A stretch of 51,192 nucleotides of DNA, taken from positions 1 to 51,192 of the forward strand of contig NZ_JAAKZY010000059.1 of assembly GCF_011045015.1 (NCBI RefSeq), in the 5' to 3' direction. Below, in pieces: positions 43,870 to 51,192 of the stretch. This stretch comes from Streptomyces scabichelini. GTDB taxonomy: Bacteria > Actinomycetota > Actinomycetes > Streptomycetales > Streptomycetaceae. The position numbers were made by a program, and so were the translations under genes. Position 1 is the first letter of the stretch. Every line of letters starts with the position of its first letter. The notes beneath the pieces were generated by a model. The model ran no database searches. It was given only the letters and a program-made list of their open reading frames with translations, and was not told the DNA's origin.

Positions 43870-44781
43870 TCAGTCGGCCGGCTTCGCCGCCGTCACCACG
43901 CGGTACGCCATCTCCGCGAGCCGTGCCTGTCCGTTCGTGCTCGGGTGGAACCAGTCCCAGTGGCTCAACTGCGCGGTGCCGAACCGGTAGTCGAAGACCG
44001 CCCCGCCGTCGAAGCGGCACCGCTTGTCCTTCTCGCACACCTCTTCCAGTGCCTCGTTGTACTCCTCCACCCGGTCCTGCACCTTGTCGCGCCGCAGGGT
44101 CGCCGTGGAGTCCAGGGCGTCCGCGTCCTCCAGCATCGACGGGCAGATGCCCAGCTTCCAGATCCGCTTGCCGAGCTCGTTGGTCCGGCCCTGCGACCAC
44201 AGCCGCTTCAGATCGGGCACGCTCGACACGTACACCTGGGTCTTGGGCAGCGACTCGCGCAGCGTGCCCATCGCGTCCTCGAACTGGGTGCGGAAGTCCG
44301 ACACCGAAGTCATGTCGGCCGCCGTCGCACGGCAGGCGTCATTGGCACCGGCCATCACGGTGACCAGCTCCGGCTTCCTCGTCACCGCCCGGGCCATCTG
44401 GGCGGGCAGGTCGGCCATCCGGGAGCCGGTCGCGGCGTAGTTCCAACTGCGCTGGGCGGCCCCGGTCTTCCCGAGCAGCCGCACCGCGAGGCTGTTGACC
44501 TTCGCGTCGCTGCCGGTCGCCCATGACACCTCGGGGCAGTCGGACAGCACCGAGCACGCGTCGAAGCCACGGGTGATGGAGTCGCCGACCGCGGCCAGCG
44601 AGCGCGGGCTGCGGTCCCAGGCGGGAGTGGGTTTCGGGGAGGGTTTCGCCCGCGAGGCGCTGCCCTTGGGAGCTGGGGAGTTGCCACCGCTCGCGTCACA
44701 TGCGGCCACTCCCGCGATGCCCACAAGCGCCGCGGCTGCGGTCACGACGACGGCACGTGATCGGTAGCCACGCTTTCGCAT
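43870..44781 (-). CDS. Lipoprotein SGNH-family hydrolase (GDSL esterase/lipase)
   Basis: 303 residues. Signal with lipobox (VGIAGVAACDAS), then a Ser/Pro/Lys-rich linker and an SGNH domain: LAAVGDSITRGFDAC (block I Ser), GSRMADLPAQM (block II Gly region), VMAGANDACRA (block III Asn) and HWDWFHPSTNGQ (block V Asp and His). Paired cysteines suggest disulfides, as in Streptomyces secreted lipases. It likely deacylates lipids or esters at the cell surface. ATG at 44781; a longer frame from 44832 lacks a ribosome site. The 248-bp gap to the DUF3145 gene shows no site I can assign. Confidence 0.85.
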   Translation of the reverse strand: MRKRGYRSRAVVVTAAAALVGIAGVAACDASGGNSPAPKGSASRAKPSPKPTPAWDRSPRSLAAVGDSITRGFDACSVLSDCPEVSWATGSDAKVNSLAVRLLGKTGAAQRSWNYAATGSRMADLPAQMARAVTRKPELVTVMAGANDACRATAADMTSVSDFRTQFEDAMGTLRESLPKTQVYVSSVPDLKRLWSQGRTNELGKRIWKLGICPSMLEDADALDSTATLRRDKVQDRVEEYNEALEEVCEKDKRCRFDGGAVFDYRFGTAQLSHWDWFHPSTNGQARLAEMAYRVVTAAKPAD

Positions 44782-45029
44782 CCCAGATCCCCTCGCTCGT
44801 CGTGCCATGGGTTCCAACCAATAACAACGCACGAGGGTTCCCGACCGGTCAGGTGCAACGGCTCACACCCGTACAAGCGTCCCCCCGGGTGAAACCTCGG
44901 CGTTTCGAGGCGTTGGGACCGACGGTACGTCACACTCCTTGCGCCGTCGCACGGTAGCCTCGCCCCGTGGCTGCCCTGCCACTGACGTTCCGCTAAGTTA
45001 CAAGATGCCCGCTCTGTCCGGAGGTCCCA

Positions 45030-45524
45030 GTGACGACACGTGGAGTTCTCTACGTGCACTCCGCGCCGCGCGCGCTGTGCCCGCACGTCGAATGGGCAGT
45101 CGCGGGCGTGCTCGGCACACGCGTCAATCTCGACTGGATCCGGCAGCCCGCCGCGCCGGGCACATGGAGATCCGAGTTCTCCTGGCAGGGCGAGGCCGGC
45201 ACCGCCTCCAAACTCGCCTCCGCGCTGCGCGGCTGGCAGATGCTGCGCTTCGAGGTGACGGCCGAGCCGTCCGCCGCCGCCGAGGGCGAGCGCTACAGCT
45301 GCACCCCTGACCTGGGCATCTTCCACGCCGTCACCGGCATCCACGGCGACATCCTCATCCCCGAGGACCGGCTGCGCGCCGCCCTCGTCCGCTCCCAGCG
45401 CGGCGAGACGGACCTGGAGTCCGAACTCACCAAGCTCCTCGGCAAGCCCTGGGACGACGAACTGGAGCCCTTCCGGTACGCGGGCGAGGGCGCTCCGGTG
45501 CGCTGGCTGCACCAGGTCGTCTGA
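45030..45524 (+). CDS. DUF3145 family protein
   Basis: 164 residues, cytosolic. The sequence TTRGVLYVHSAPRALCPHVE at the N-terminus and TWRSEFSWQGEAGTASKLAS are hallmarks of DUF3145, a family I know from actinobacteria only. The function is not known. GTG at 45030 with GGAGGTCCC upstream. It stands convergent to fabF at the end of the fatty-acid operon, a neighbourhood conserved in Streptomyces as I recall it (SCO2391 position). A dispersed repeat and a strong hairpin separate the two. Confidence 0.88.
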   Translation: MTTRGVLYVHSAPRALCPHVEWAVAGVLGTRVNLDWIRQPAAPGTWRSEFSWQGEAGTASKLASALRGWQMLRFEVTAEPSAAAEGERYSCTPDLGIFHAVTGIHGDILIPEDRLRAALVRSQRGETDLESELTKLLGKPWDDELEPFRYAGEGAPVRWLHQVV

Positions 45525-45525
45525 A

Positions 45526-45603
45526 GCGCCCCATAAGGGGCGCGGGGCTGTTTCGATTTGCGGCTCCGCCGCGTGGGCGCGACCAGCCCCCACCGGCTTG
45601 CAG
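45526..45603. repeat. Dispersed intergenic repeat, copy 2
   Basis: Begins with GCGCCCC-ATAA-GGGGCGC, the same stem as the copy at 33241 but a different loop, and continues GGGGCTG ... GCGGCTCCGCCGCG ... CAGCCCC. It directly follows the DUF3145 stop codon. Confidence 0.75.
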
Positions 45604-45618
45604 TGAACAACGAACGCA

Positions 45619-45655
45619 GTGTGGCCCGAGCTCCAAAAGGGAGCCCGGGCCACAC
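45619..45655. terminator. Terminator of the fab operon
   Basis: GTGTGGCCCGAGCTCC at 45619-45634 pairs with GGAGCCCGGGCCACAC at 45640-45655 with one mismatch and a short A-rich loop. It lies 27 bp after the fabF stop (minus strand). Confidence 0.85.
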
Positions 45656-45681
45656 ACCGTTCAGCGCAAGAACGGTCGAAT

Positions 45682-46953
45682 TCAGACCGTGCGGAACGCC
45701 AGCACCACGTTGTGCCCGCCGAAGCCGAACGAGTCGTTCAGCGCGGCGATGCGGCCCTCGACGGGGAGCTTGCGGGCCTCGCCGCGGACGACGTCGGCGT
45801 TGGCCTCGGCCTCCGGGTCGAGGTTCTCCACGTTGATGGTCGGCGGAGCCACCCGGTGGTACAGGGCGAGCACCGTCGCGACCGACTCCACGCCGCCCGC
45901 GCCACCGAGGAGGTGACCGGTCATGGACTTGGTCGCGGAGACTGCCATGTGGTCGGTGTCGTCGCCGAAGACCTTGCGCAGCGCCTTCAGCTCGGCGACA
46001 TCGCCGGCCGGGGTCGAGGTGGCATGCGCGTTCACGTGCATGATCTCGGCCGGGTTCAGGTCGCTGTTGTCGAGCAGGTTCTGCAGCGCGTGCGAGATGC
46101 CGAGGCCCTCGGGCTCCGGCTGCACGATGTCGTGGCTGTCGGCGGAGATGCCCTGGCCGACCGCCTCCGCGTAGACACGGGCACCGCGCTTCGCGGCGTG
46201 CTCGGCCGACTCGAGCACCAGCACACCCGCGCCCTCGCCGAGGACGAAGCCGTCCCGCGCGGTGTCGTAGGGGCGCGAGGCACCCTGCGGGTCGTCGTTG
46301 TTCTTGGACATCGCCATCATGTTGCCGAACGCGGCGATGGGCAGCGGATGGATGGCCGCCTCCGTGCCACCGGCGACGACGACGTCGGCGCGGCCGGTGC
46401 GGATCATCTCGATCGCGTAGCCGATGGCCTCGGCGCCCGACGCGCAGGCGGAGACCGGGGTGTGCACGCCGGCGCGGGCGCCCACGAGGAGACCCACGTT
46501 GGCGGACGGGCCGTTCGGCATCAGCATGGGGACGGTGTGCGGGGAGACGCGGCGTACGCCCTTCTCCTTGAGCACGTCGTACTGGTCGAGCAGGGTGGTG
46601 ACGCCGCCGATGCCGGAGGCGATGACCGCGCCGAGACGGTTCGGGTCGACGGCTGCGCCCTCGCCTGCCTTGTCGGTGTAACCGGCGTCCGCCCAGGCCT
46701 CCTTGGCCGCGATCAGCGCGAACTGCGCCGAGCGGTCCAGGCGACGGGCCTGCGGGCGGGGAATGACCTCGCCCGGCTCCACGGCGACCGGGGCCGCGAT
46801 ACGGACCGCCTGCTCGGCGGCCCACTCCTGCTCCAGGGGCTTGACGCCGGAGCGTCCGGCGACCAGGCCCTCCCAGGTCGAGGCTGCGTCGCCACCCAGC
46901 GGTGTGGTTGCGCCGATACCGGTGACGACCACGGTGCGATTGGTCGGGCTCAC
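45682..46953 (-). CDS. fabF: 3-oxoacyl-ACP synthase II (chain elongation)
   Basis: 423 residues, thiolase-fold condensing enzyme. Catalytic residues are seen in order: Cys in VSACASGAEAIG, His in NAHATSTPAGD and His in MTGHLLGGAGG, with FGFGGHNVVL near the C-terminus. It condenses malonyl-ACP with acyl-ACP in type II fatty-acid synthesis. GTG at 46953 with GGAGAAAG upstream. It is the last gene of the fabD-fabH-acpP-fabF operon, 85 bp after acpP. Confidence 0.96.
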   Translation of the reverse strand: MSPTNRTVVVTGIGATTPLGGDAASTWEGLVAGRSGVKPLEQEWAAEQAVRIAAPVAVEPGEVIPRPQARRLDRSAQFALIAAKEAWADAGYTDKAGEGAAVDPNRLGAVIASGIGGVTTLLDQYDVLKEKGVRRVSPHTVPMLMPNGPSANVGLLVGARAGVHTPVSACASGAEAIGYAIEMIRTGRADVVVAGGTEAAIHPLPIAAFGNMMAMSKNNDDPQGASRPYDTARDGFVLGEGAGVLVLESAEHAAKRGARVYAEAVGQGISADSHDIVQPEPEGLGISHALQNLLDNSDLNPAEIMHVNAHATSTPAGDVAELKALRKVFGDDTDHMAVSATKSMTGHLLGGAGGVESVATVLALYHRVAPPTINVENLDPEAEANADVVRGEARKLPVEGRIAALNDSFGFGGHNVVLAFRTV

Positions 46954-47038
46954 GGGAATTCTTTCTCCAACGGATACGAGGATCAGCGGCGCCACCGCCG
47001 GGTGGCGGGGCCTTCAGCGACCGAGCCGAGCGGTTTGC

Positions 47039-47287
47039 TCAGCCCTGGTGCTTGAGGATGTAGTTCGTCGCGTCGCCGACGGTCTTGAGGTTCTTGACGT
47101 CGTCGTCGGGGATCTTGACGTCGAAGCGCTCTTCGGCGGCGACGACGACCTCGACCATGGACAGCGAGTCGACGTCCAGGTCGTCGGTGAAGGACTTGTC
47201 CAGCTGGACGTCCTCGGTGGGGATCCCGGCGATCTCGTTCACGATGTCGGCGAGACCGGCGACGATCTCTTCCTGAGTGGCGGCCAT
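47039..47287 (-). CDS. acpP: Acyl carrier protein of fatty-acid synthesis
   Basis: 82 residues, acidic, four-helix ACP. The phosphopantetheine site is Ser41 in DVDSLSMVE. It carries acyl chains as thioesters between FabD, FabH and FabF. ATG at 47287 after GGAGCG. The 99-bp gap to fabH contains a small hairpin (GGCAC-GGG-GTGCC, 47375-47387), which may help set the high ACP level. Confidence 0.97.
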   Translation of the reverse strand: MAATQEEIVAGLADIVNEIAGIPTEDVQLDKSFTDDLDVDSLSMVEVVVAAEERFDVKIPDDDVKNLKTVGDATNYILKHQG

Positions 47288-47386
47288 GTGAGGCGCTCCT
47301 TCGTAGATATCCAGAGGGTGTGGCGCCCGCCGCGTCAGCGGCAGGTGTTGCGTCCGTACCGGATCCGGGGATCTGGCACGGGGTGC

Positions 47387-48418
47387 CTAGGGGAGGGTAA
47401 CGACCGTCGCGGCGTACACGAGACCCGCCCCGAAGCCGATGACGAGCGCGGTGTCGCCGCTCTTCGCCTCGCCGGTCGCCAGGAGCCGCTCCATCGCGAG
47501 CGGGATCGAGGCGGCCGAGGTGTTGCCGGTGGTGCGTACGTCACGCGCGACCGTGACGTGCTCCGGCAGCTTGAGTGTCTTCACCATCGAGTCGATGATC
47601 CGCTCGTTGGCCTGGTGGGGAATGAAGACGTCCAGATCGTCCGGGGTGATTCCGGCCGCGTCCAGCGCCTGCTGCGCGACCTTCGCCATCTCGAACACGG
47701 CCCAGCGGAACACCGCCTGGCCCTCCTGCGTGATCGCAGGGAACTTGATGTTGCCCTTGCTGTCCAGGGGCAGTTTCGATACGTCGCCGATCCGGAATTC
47801 GTTCCACGGGACGGTCTGCTTGATGGTCTCGGACTTGTCGCCCTCGGAGCCCCAGACGGTCGGGCCGATGTGCGGCTCCTGGGAGGGGCCCACGACGACC
47901 GCACCCGCACCGTCACCGAACAGGAAGGCCGTCGCGCGGTCCTCCAGGTCGGTCAGGTCGGAAAGGCGCTCGACACCGATGACAAGTACGTACTCCGCCG
48001 AACCCTCGACGATCATGCCCTTGGCGAGAGTCAGGCCGTAGCCGAAGCCCGCGCAGCCCGCCGAGATGTCGAAGGCCGCGGCCTTCGCCGTGCCGAGCTT
48101 GTCGGCGATCTCGGTGGCGACGGCCGGGGTCTGGCTGAAGTGCGAGACGGTGGAGACGACCACGGCGCCGATCTGCTCGGCCGTGATCCCGGCGTCGGCG
48201 ATCGCCTTGCCGGAGGCCTCGATCGACATCGCGGCGACGGTCTCCTCGTCGGAGGCCCAGTGCCGGGTCTCGATGCCGGAGCGCGAGCGGATCCATTCGT
48301 CGGACGAGTCGATCGTCTCGAGGATCACCTCGTTCGGCACGACCCGGGTGGGCCGGTAGCCGCCCACGCCCAGGATCCGCGCGTACGGGGCGCCCTTGCT
48401 GGGCCTGATCTTCGACAT
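47387..48418 (-). CDS. fabH: 3-oxoacyl-ACP synthase III (initiation)
   Basis: 343 residues. Catalytic Cys in DISAGCAGFGYGL, His in FIPHQANERI and Asn in TTGNTSAASIP, with the FabH C-terminal ALVIGFGAGLVYAATVV. It starts chains from acyl-CoA and malonyl-ACP; Streptomyces FabH accepts branched starters, giving iso/anteiso fatty acids. ATG at 48418, 16 bp after the fabD stop, so cotranscribed. Confidence 0.97.
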   Translation of the reverse strand: MSKIRPSKGAPYARILGVGGYRPTRVVPNEVILETIDSSDEWIRSRSGIETRHWASDEETVAAMSIEASGKAIADAGITAEQIGAVVVSTVSHFSQTPAVATEIADKLGTAKAAAFDISAGCAGFGYGLTLAKGMIVEGSAEYVLVIGVERLSDLTDLEDRATAFLFGDGAGAVVVGPSQEPHIGPTVWGSEGDKSETIKQTVPWNEFRIGDVSKLPLDSKGNIKFPAITQEGQAVFRWAVFEMAKVAQQALDAAGITPDDLDVFIPHQANERIIDSMVKTLKLPEHVTVARDVRTTGNTSAASIPLAMERLLATGEAKSGDTALVIGFGAGLVYAATVVTLP

Positions 48419-48434
48419 GCTCTCGGGCTCCTTG

Positions 48435-49355
48435 TCAGGCAGCGTGCTCGGCGATGAGCTCGCGAGCAGCGTCGAGGTCGTCAGGGGTCTTGAGCGCCAG
48501 CGTCTGCACGCCGGGCAGGGCGCGCTTGGCGAGACCGGTCAGCGTGCCGCCCGGGCACACCTCGACGAGCGCGGTCACGCCCAGCTCCTTGAAGGTCTCC
48601 ATGCACAGGTCCCAGCGGACCGGGTTGGCGACCTGGCCGACCAGGCGCGACAGCACCTCGGCGCCGGTCGCGACGGCCTTGCCGTCCTTGTTCGAGACGT
48701 ACGTGATCTTCGGGTCGGCCGGCGTCAGCTCCGCGGCGGCCTGCTCCAGGGTCTCGACCGCGGGGGCCATGTGGTGCGTGTGGAAGGCGCCCGCGACCTT
48801 GAGGGCCACGACACGTCGTACGCCCTCGGGCTTGTCGGCCTCCAGGGCGGCCAGCTCCTCCATGGTGCCGGCGGCCACGATCTGGCCCGCGCCGTTCACG
48901 TTCGCCGGGGTCAGACCGAGCTTCTCCAGATGCGGGATCGTCGTCTCGGGGTCACCGCCGAGCAGGGCCGACATGCCGGTCTGCGTTATCGCGGCGGCCT
49001 CGGCCATGGCCAGACCACGCTTGCGTACGAGTTCGAGGGCGGCCGTGTCGTCCAGGATGCCCGCGAAGGCGGCGGCCGTGATCTCACCGACGCTGTGGCC
49101 CGCGACGGCACTCGGTGCCACCTCGCCGAGGGCGGACGCCGACAGGAGTCCGGCCGCGACGAGGAGCGGCTGCGCCACCGCCGTGTCGCGGATCGCGTCC
49201 GCGTCGGCCTGCGTTCCGTAGTGGGCAAGGTCGAGCCCGATGGCGTCCGACCACATGCCGAGACGGTCGGCGGCACCGGGGAGGTCGAGCCAAGGAGTCA
49301 GGAAGCCGGGCGTCTGGGCGCCCTGGCCGGGAGCGACGAGTACGAGCACCCTCAC
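48435..49355 (-). CDS. fabD: Malonyl-CoA:ACP transacylase
   Basis: 306 residues. Active-site Ser in GHSVGE, the oxyanion Gln in APGQGAQTPG and His in GAFHTHHM. It loads malonyl groups onto AcpP. GTG at 49355 (reading MRVLVLVAPGQG) is preferred over the GTG two codons later because a GAGAG ribosome site precedes it; the long frame up to 49526 crosses into fasR and is not real. First gene of the operon. Confidence 0.96.
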   Translation of the reverse strand: MRVLVLVAPGQGAQTPGFLTPWLDLPGAADRLGMWSDAIGLDLAHYGTQADADAIRDTAVAQPLLVAAGLLSASALGEVAPSAVAGHSVGEITAAAFAGILDDTAALELVRKRGLAMAEAAAITQTGMSALLGGDPETTIPHLEKLGLTPANVNGAGQIVAAGTMEELAALEADKPEGVRRVVALKVAGAFHTHHMAPAVETLEQAAAELTPADPKITYVSNKDGKAVATGAEVLSRLVGQVANPVRWDLCMETFKELGVTALVEVCPGGTLTGLAKRALPGVQTLALKTPDDLDAARELIAEHAA

Positions 49356-49415
49356 ACTCTCTCTTGTGGACGGCCAATGCCGCCCGTGGGGACAGGGACG
49401 AAGAACAGCAGGGGG

Positions 49416-49436
49416 TTTTGTGGGCCCCCGACAAAA
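49416..49436. promoter_or_regulatory. Palindrome between fasR and fabD
   Basis: TTTTGT-GGGCCCCCG-ACAAAA, a rare AT-rich-armed inverted repeat starting three bases after the fasR stop and 60 bp upstream of the fabD start. It may terminate fasR, or be part of the site through which FasR activates the fab operon. Confidence 0.45.
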
Positions 49437-49438
49437 GC

Positions 49439-50644
49439 CTAGAGCTGGGGATCTCCATCGGCCAGACGCCCCAGGATCAGCGCGATCCGGAGTGTGAAGG
49501 CGGATCGTACATCGGAGGGTGACCAACCGGTGACATCAGTCACACGTCGAAGCCGGTAGCGCACGGTGTTGGGGTGAACGAAGAGCATCCGGGCGGCGCC
49601 CTCGAGACTGCTCGCCTGTTCCAGATAGACGCTCAGGGTCTCCAGGAGAGCGGACCCCGCCTCCTCCAGTGGTCTGTAGATCTCCTCCACCAGTTGGTCG
49701 CGCGCACTCGGGTCGCCGGCGATCGCGCGCTCCGGCAGCAGATCGTCAGCCAGCACCGGCCGCGGGGCGTCCTGCCAGGCGAAACACGCCTTGAGCCCGG
49801 CGGCCGCGGCCTGCGCGGAGCGGGTCGCGGCGAGCAGATCGGGCACGACGGGCCCCGCCACGACCGGTCCCGCCGCATAGGGCCCGATCAGCGACTTGGC
49901 CACGCCGATCGGGTTGTCGCTGCCGCCGGCGATGACGACGAGCCGGTCGCCGAGGACTCCGGTGAGGACCTGCAACTTGGCGTGCCGGGCGGCCCGCCGG
50001 ATCGCCTCGACGGTCAGCTCGCTGTCACCGTCGGGGGCCGTGCCCAGCACCACGCACACATGCTCGGGGGAGTTCCAGCCGAGCGCGGCGGCCCGGCTGA
50101 CGGCACCTTCGTCGGCCTCGCCCGACAGCACGGCGTTCACGACGAGCGACTCGAGCCGGGCGTCCCAGGCACCGCGTGCCTCGGCGGCCTGGGCGTACAC
50201 CTGGGCGGTGGCGAAGGCGATCTCGCGGGCGTACACGAGGAGGGCTTCGCGCAGGACGGACTCATCACCGGGTGCCGCGACCTCGTCGATCGCGGACTCC
50301 ATGACCTCGATGGTCGTACGGACCATCTCGACGGTCTGGCGCAGGGTGATCGCCCTGGTCAGCTCGCGGGGTGCGGTGCCGAAGACGTCGGTGGAGATGG
50401 CCTGCGGGGCATCCGGATGCCGGAACCACTCGGTGAAGGCGGCGATACCGGCCTGCGCGACCAGACCGATCCAGGACCGGTTCTCCGGTGGCATCGCCCT
50501 GTACCACGGCAGTGTCTCGTCCATGCGCGTGATGGCCTGCGCGGCGAGACTTCCGGAGGACTTCTCCAGCCGCTTCAGGGTCGCGGTGTGCGCGTGGGCG
50601 GCGTGCGCAGCGGGTTGGGTGGTGCTGGGTTCGGGTTCGGGCAC
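49439..50644 (-). CDS. fasR: Activator of the fatty-acid operon, PucR-type HTH
   Basis: 401 residues. A long N-terminal and central ligand-type region is followed by a C-terminal PucR-family HTH: LSVYLEQASSLEGAARMLFVHPNTVRYRLRRVTDVTG. This matches FasR, described in S. coelicolor as the activator of fabD-fabH-acpP-fabF, and its position directly upstream of fabD is the same. GTG at 50644; the N-terminus is rich in Ala and His. The gap to the divergent pirin gene is ~80 bp. Confidence 0.92.
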   Translation of the reverse strand: MPEPEPSTTQPAAHAAHAHTATLKRLEKSSGSLAAQAITRMDETLPWYRAMPPENRSWIGLVAQAGIAAFTEWFRHPDAPQAISTDVFGTAPRELTRAITLRQTVEMVRTTIEVMESAIDEVAAPGDESVLREALLVYAREIAFATAQVYAQAAEARGAWDARLESLVVNAVLSGEADEGAVSRAAALGWNSPEHVCVVLGTAPDGDSELTVEAIRRAARHAKLQVLTGVLGDRLVVIAGGSDNPIGVAKSLIGPYAAGPVVAGPVVPDLLAATRSAQAAAAGLKACFAWQDAPRPVLADDLLPERAIAGDPSARDQLVEEIYRPLEEAGSALLETLSVYLEQASSLEGAARMLFVHPNTVRYRLRRVTDVTGWSPSDVRSAFTLRIALILGRLADGDPQL

Positions 50645-50712
50645 GGGACAAGACTGCCTTATCCGGACGGGAGTGTGCGGCGGCGGGGCTCAGGTGAGGG
50701 TGGCCGCGGGTC

Positions 50713-50718
50713 TAACGT
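50713..50718 (+). promoter_or_regulatory. -10 element for the pirin gene
   Basis: TAACGT, seven bases before a GTG (50726) and ten before an ATG (50729) in the same frame; no ribosome site, so a leaderless mRNA is likely. Confidence 0.45.
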
Positions 50719-50725
50719 GGGCCCT

Positions 50726-51192
50726 GTGATGAATGTACGGCGCTCCCAGGAGCGCTACCGCGGAGGCGACTCGGCGGCCGGGATCGAGTCCCTCCACGCC
50801 TTCTCCTTCGGGCCCCACTACGACCCGGACAACCTCCGCTTCGGTGCGGTCATCGCCTGCAACGAGGAACGGCTCGCGCCCGGCGCGGGTTTCGACGAGC
50901 ATCCGCACAGCCACACGGAGATCGTGACCTGGGTCGTCTCGGGAGAGCTGACGCACCGGGACTCCGCGGGCCATGTGTCGGTGGTCAGGCCCGGAGACGT
51001 ACAGCGGCTCAGCTCGGCGGGCGGTGTACGGCACGTGGAGCGCAACGACGGCGCCGAGCCGTTGACCTTCGTGCAAATGTGGCTCGCCCCGCTGTCGCCG
51101 GGCGGCGATCCCGCGTACGAGATCGTCCACGGCATCGCGGACTCCACTCCGTACGCGGTTCCGGAGGCGGGGGCGATGCTGCATGTGCGGCG
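50726..51192 (+). CDS. Pirin-family protein (truncated by window edge)
   Basis: The first ~155 residues of a cupin-fold pirin. Typical elements: ESLHAFSFGPHYDP, the metal-binding series EHPHSHTEIVTWVVSGELTHRDSAGH and the second-half start VQMWLAP. Pirins bind iron; some oxidise quercetin and others affect transcription. The start is the leaderless GTG at 50726 or the ATG one codon on. The C-terminal half lies beyond the window. Confidence 0.88.
   Translation, partial: MMNVRRSQERYRGGDSAAGIESLHAFSFGPHYDPDNLRFGAVIACNEERLAPGAGFDEHPHSHTEIVTWVVSGELTHRDSAGHVSVVRPGDVQRLSSAGGVRHVERNDGAEPLTFVQMWLAPLSPGGDPAYEIVHGIADSTPYAVPEAGAMLHVR

Noticed and set aside
45682..49355. Possible polyketide or antibiotic type II cluster
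   Set aside because: Gene order fabD-fabH-acpP-fabF with fasR is the primary fatty-acid operon; there is no chain-length factor, ketoreductase or tailoring gene nearby.

Overview
The window is about 51 kb of very GC-rich actinobacterial chromosome. Third-position G/C, GTG starts, purine-rich ribosome sites, TANNNT promoters close to start codons and rare TTA codons all point to Streptomyces. The right end carries the primary fatty-acid operon fabD-fabH-acpP-fabF next to its activator gene fasR and a DUF3145 gene. From memory this matches the core region around SCO2386-SCO2391 of S. coelicolor; no search was run.

Layout. (1) 1-4567: a mixed left flank with two SAM methyltransferases, a frameshifted streptomycin-6-kinase/hydroxyurea-kinase-like gene, a TPR protein with a TTA codon, a LysR regulator and a divergent small Cys-motif protein. 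(2) About 4590-31565: a sugar-polymer utilisation region. It has a secreted GH43 arabinanase (4755), a Tat-type secreted aldose 1-epimerase (7746-8918), a ChvE-GguA-GguB-type monosaccharide importer (8976-12909), a TIM-barrel protein of unknown function, a zinc dehydrogenase and an enolase-superfamily acid-sugar dehydratase (13009-16264). It also has a LacI regulator (17451), a complete YtfQ-YtfR-YtfT-YjfF-type furanose importer (18665-23459), and a 1729-residue secreted protein with two GH43 modules and two LamG modules (26154-31343). Lying among these are a HisC-like aminotransferase with a Gln-rich repeat tail, a zinc-ribbon membrane protein and a PAS-PAS-GAF-PP2C-HATPase phosphatase. (3) 31622-45524: ordinary accessory genes, namely a MarR/CurA-type reductase pair, a serine hydrolase, an M14 carboxypeptidase, an EI24 membrane protein, a C15-like protein that lacks its catalytic cysteine, a TetR/GH3 beta-glucosidase pair and an SGNH hydrolase. 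(4) 45526-51192: the fab operon, fasR and the start of a pirin gene.

How the parts may work together. Secreted GH43 enzymes would release arabinofuranosyl units. A secreted mutarotase would equilibrate anomers and ring forms. Two separate ABC importers, one of the furanose (Ytf) type and one of the ChvE type, would take up different forms. The dehydrogenase and dehydratase suggest an oxidative acid-sugar route in the cytosol. The most interesting signal is a shared motif, ATTTCGAAC, often followed after three bases by a partial inverted copy. It occurs in front of five sugar-related transcription units in this region and would tie them into one regulon. The LacI gene has a different operator, almost the ideal symmetric lac operator. 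Five genes, including the LacI regulator and the phosphatase, contain a TTA codon, which suggests bldA-dependent expression.
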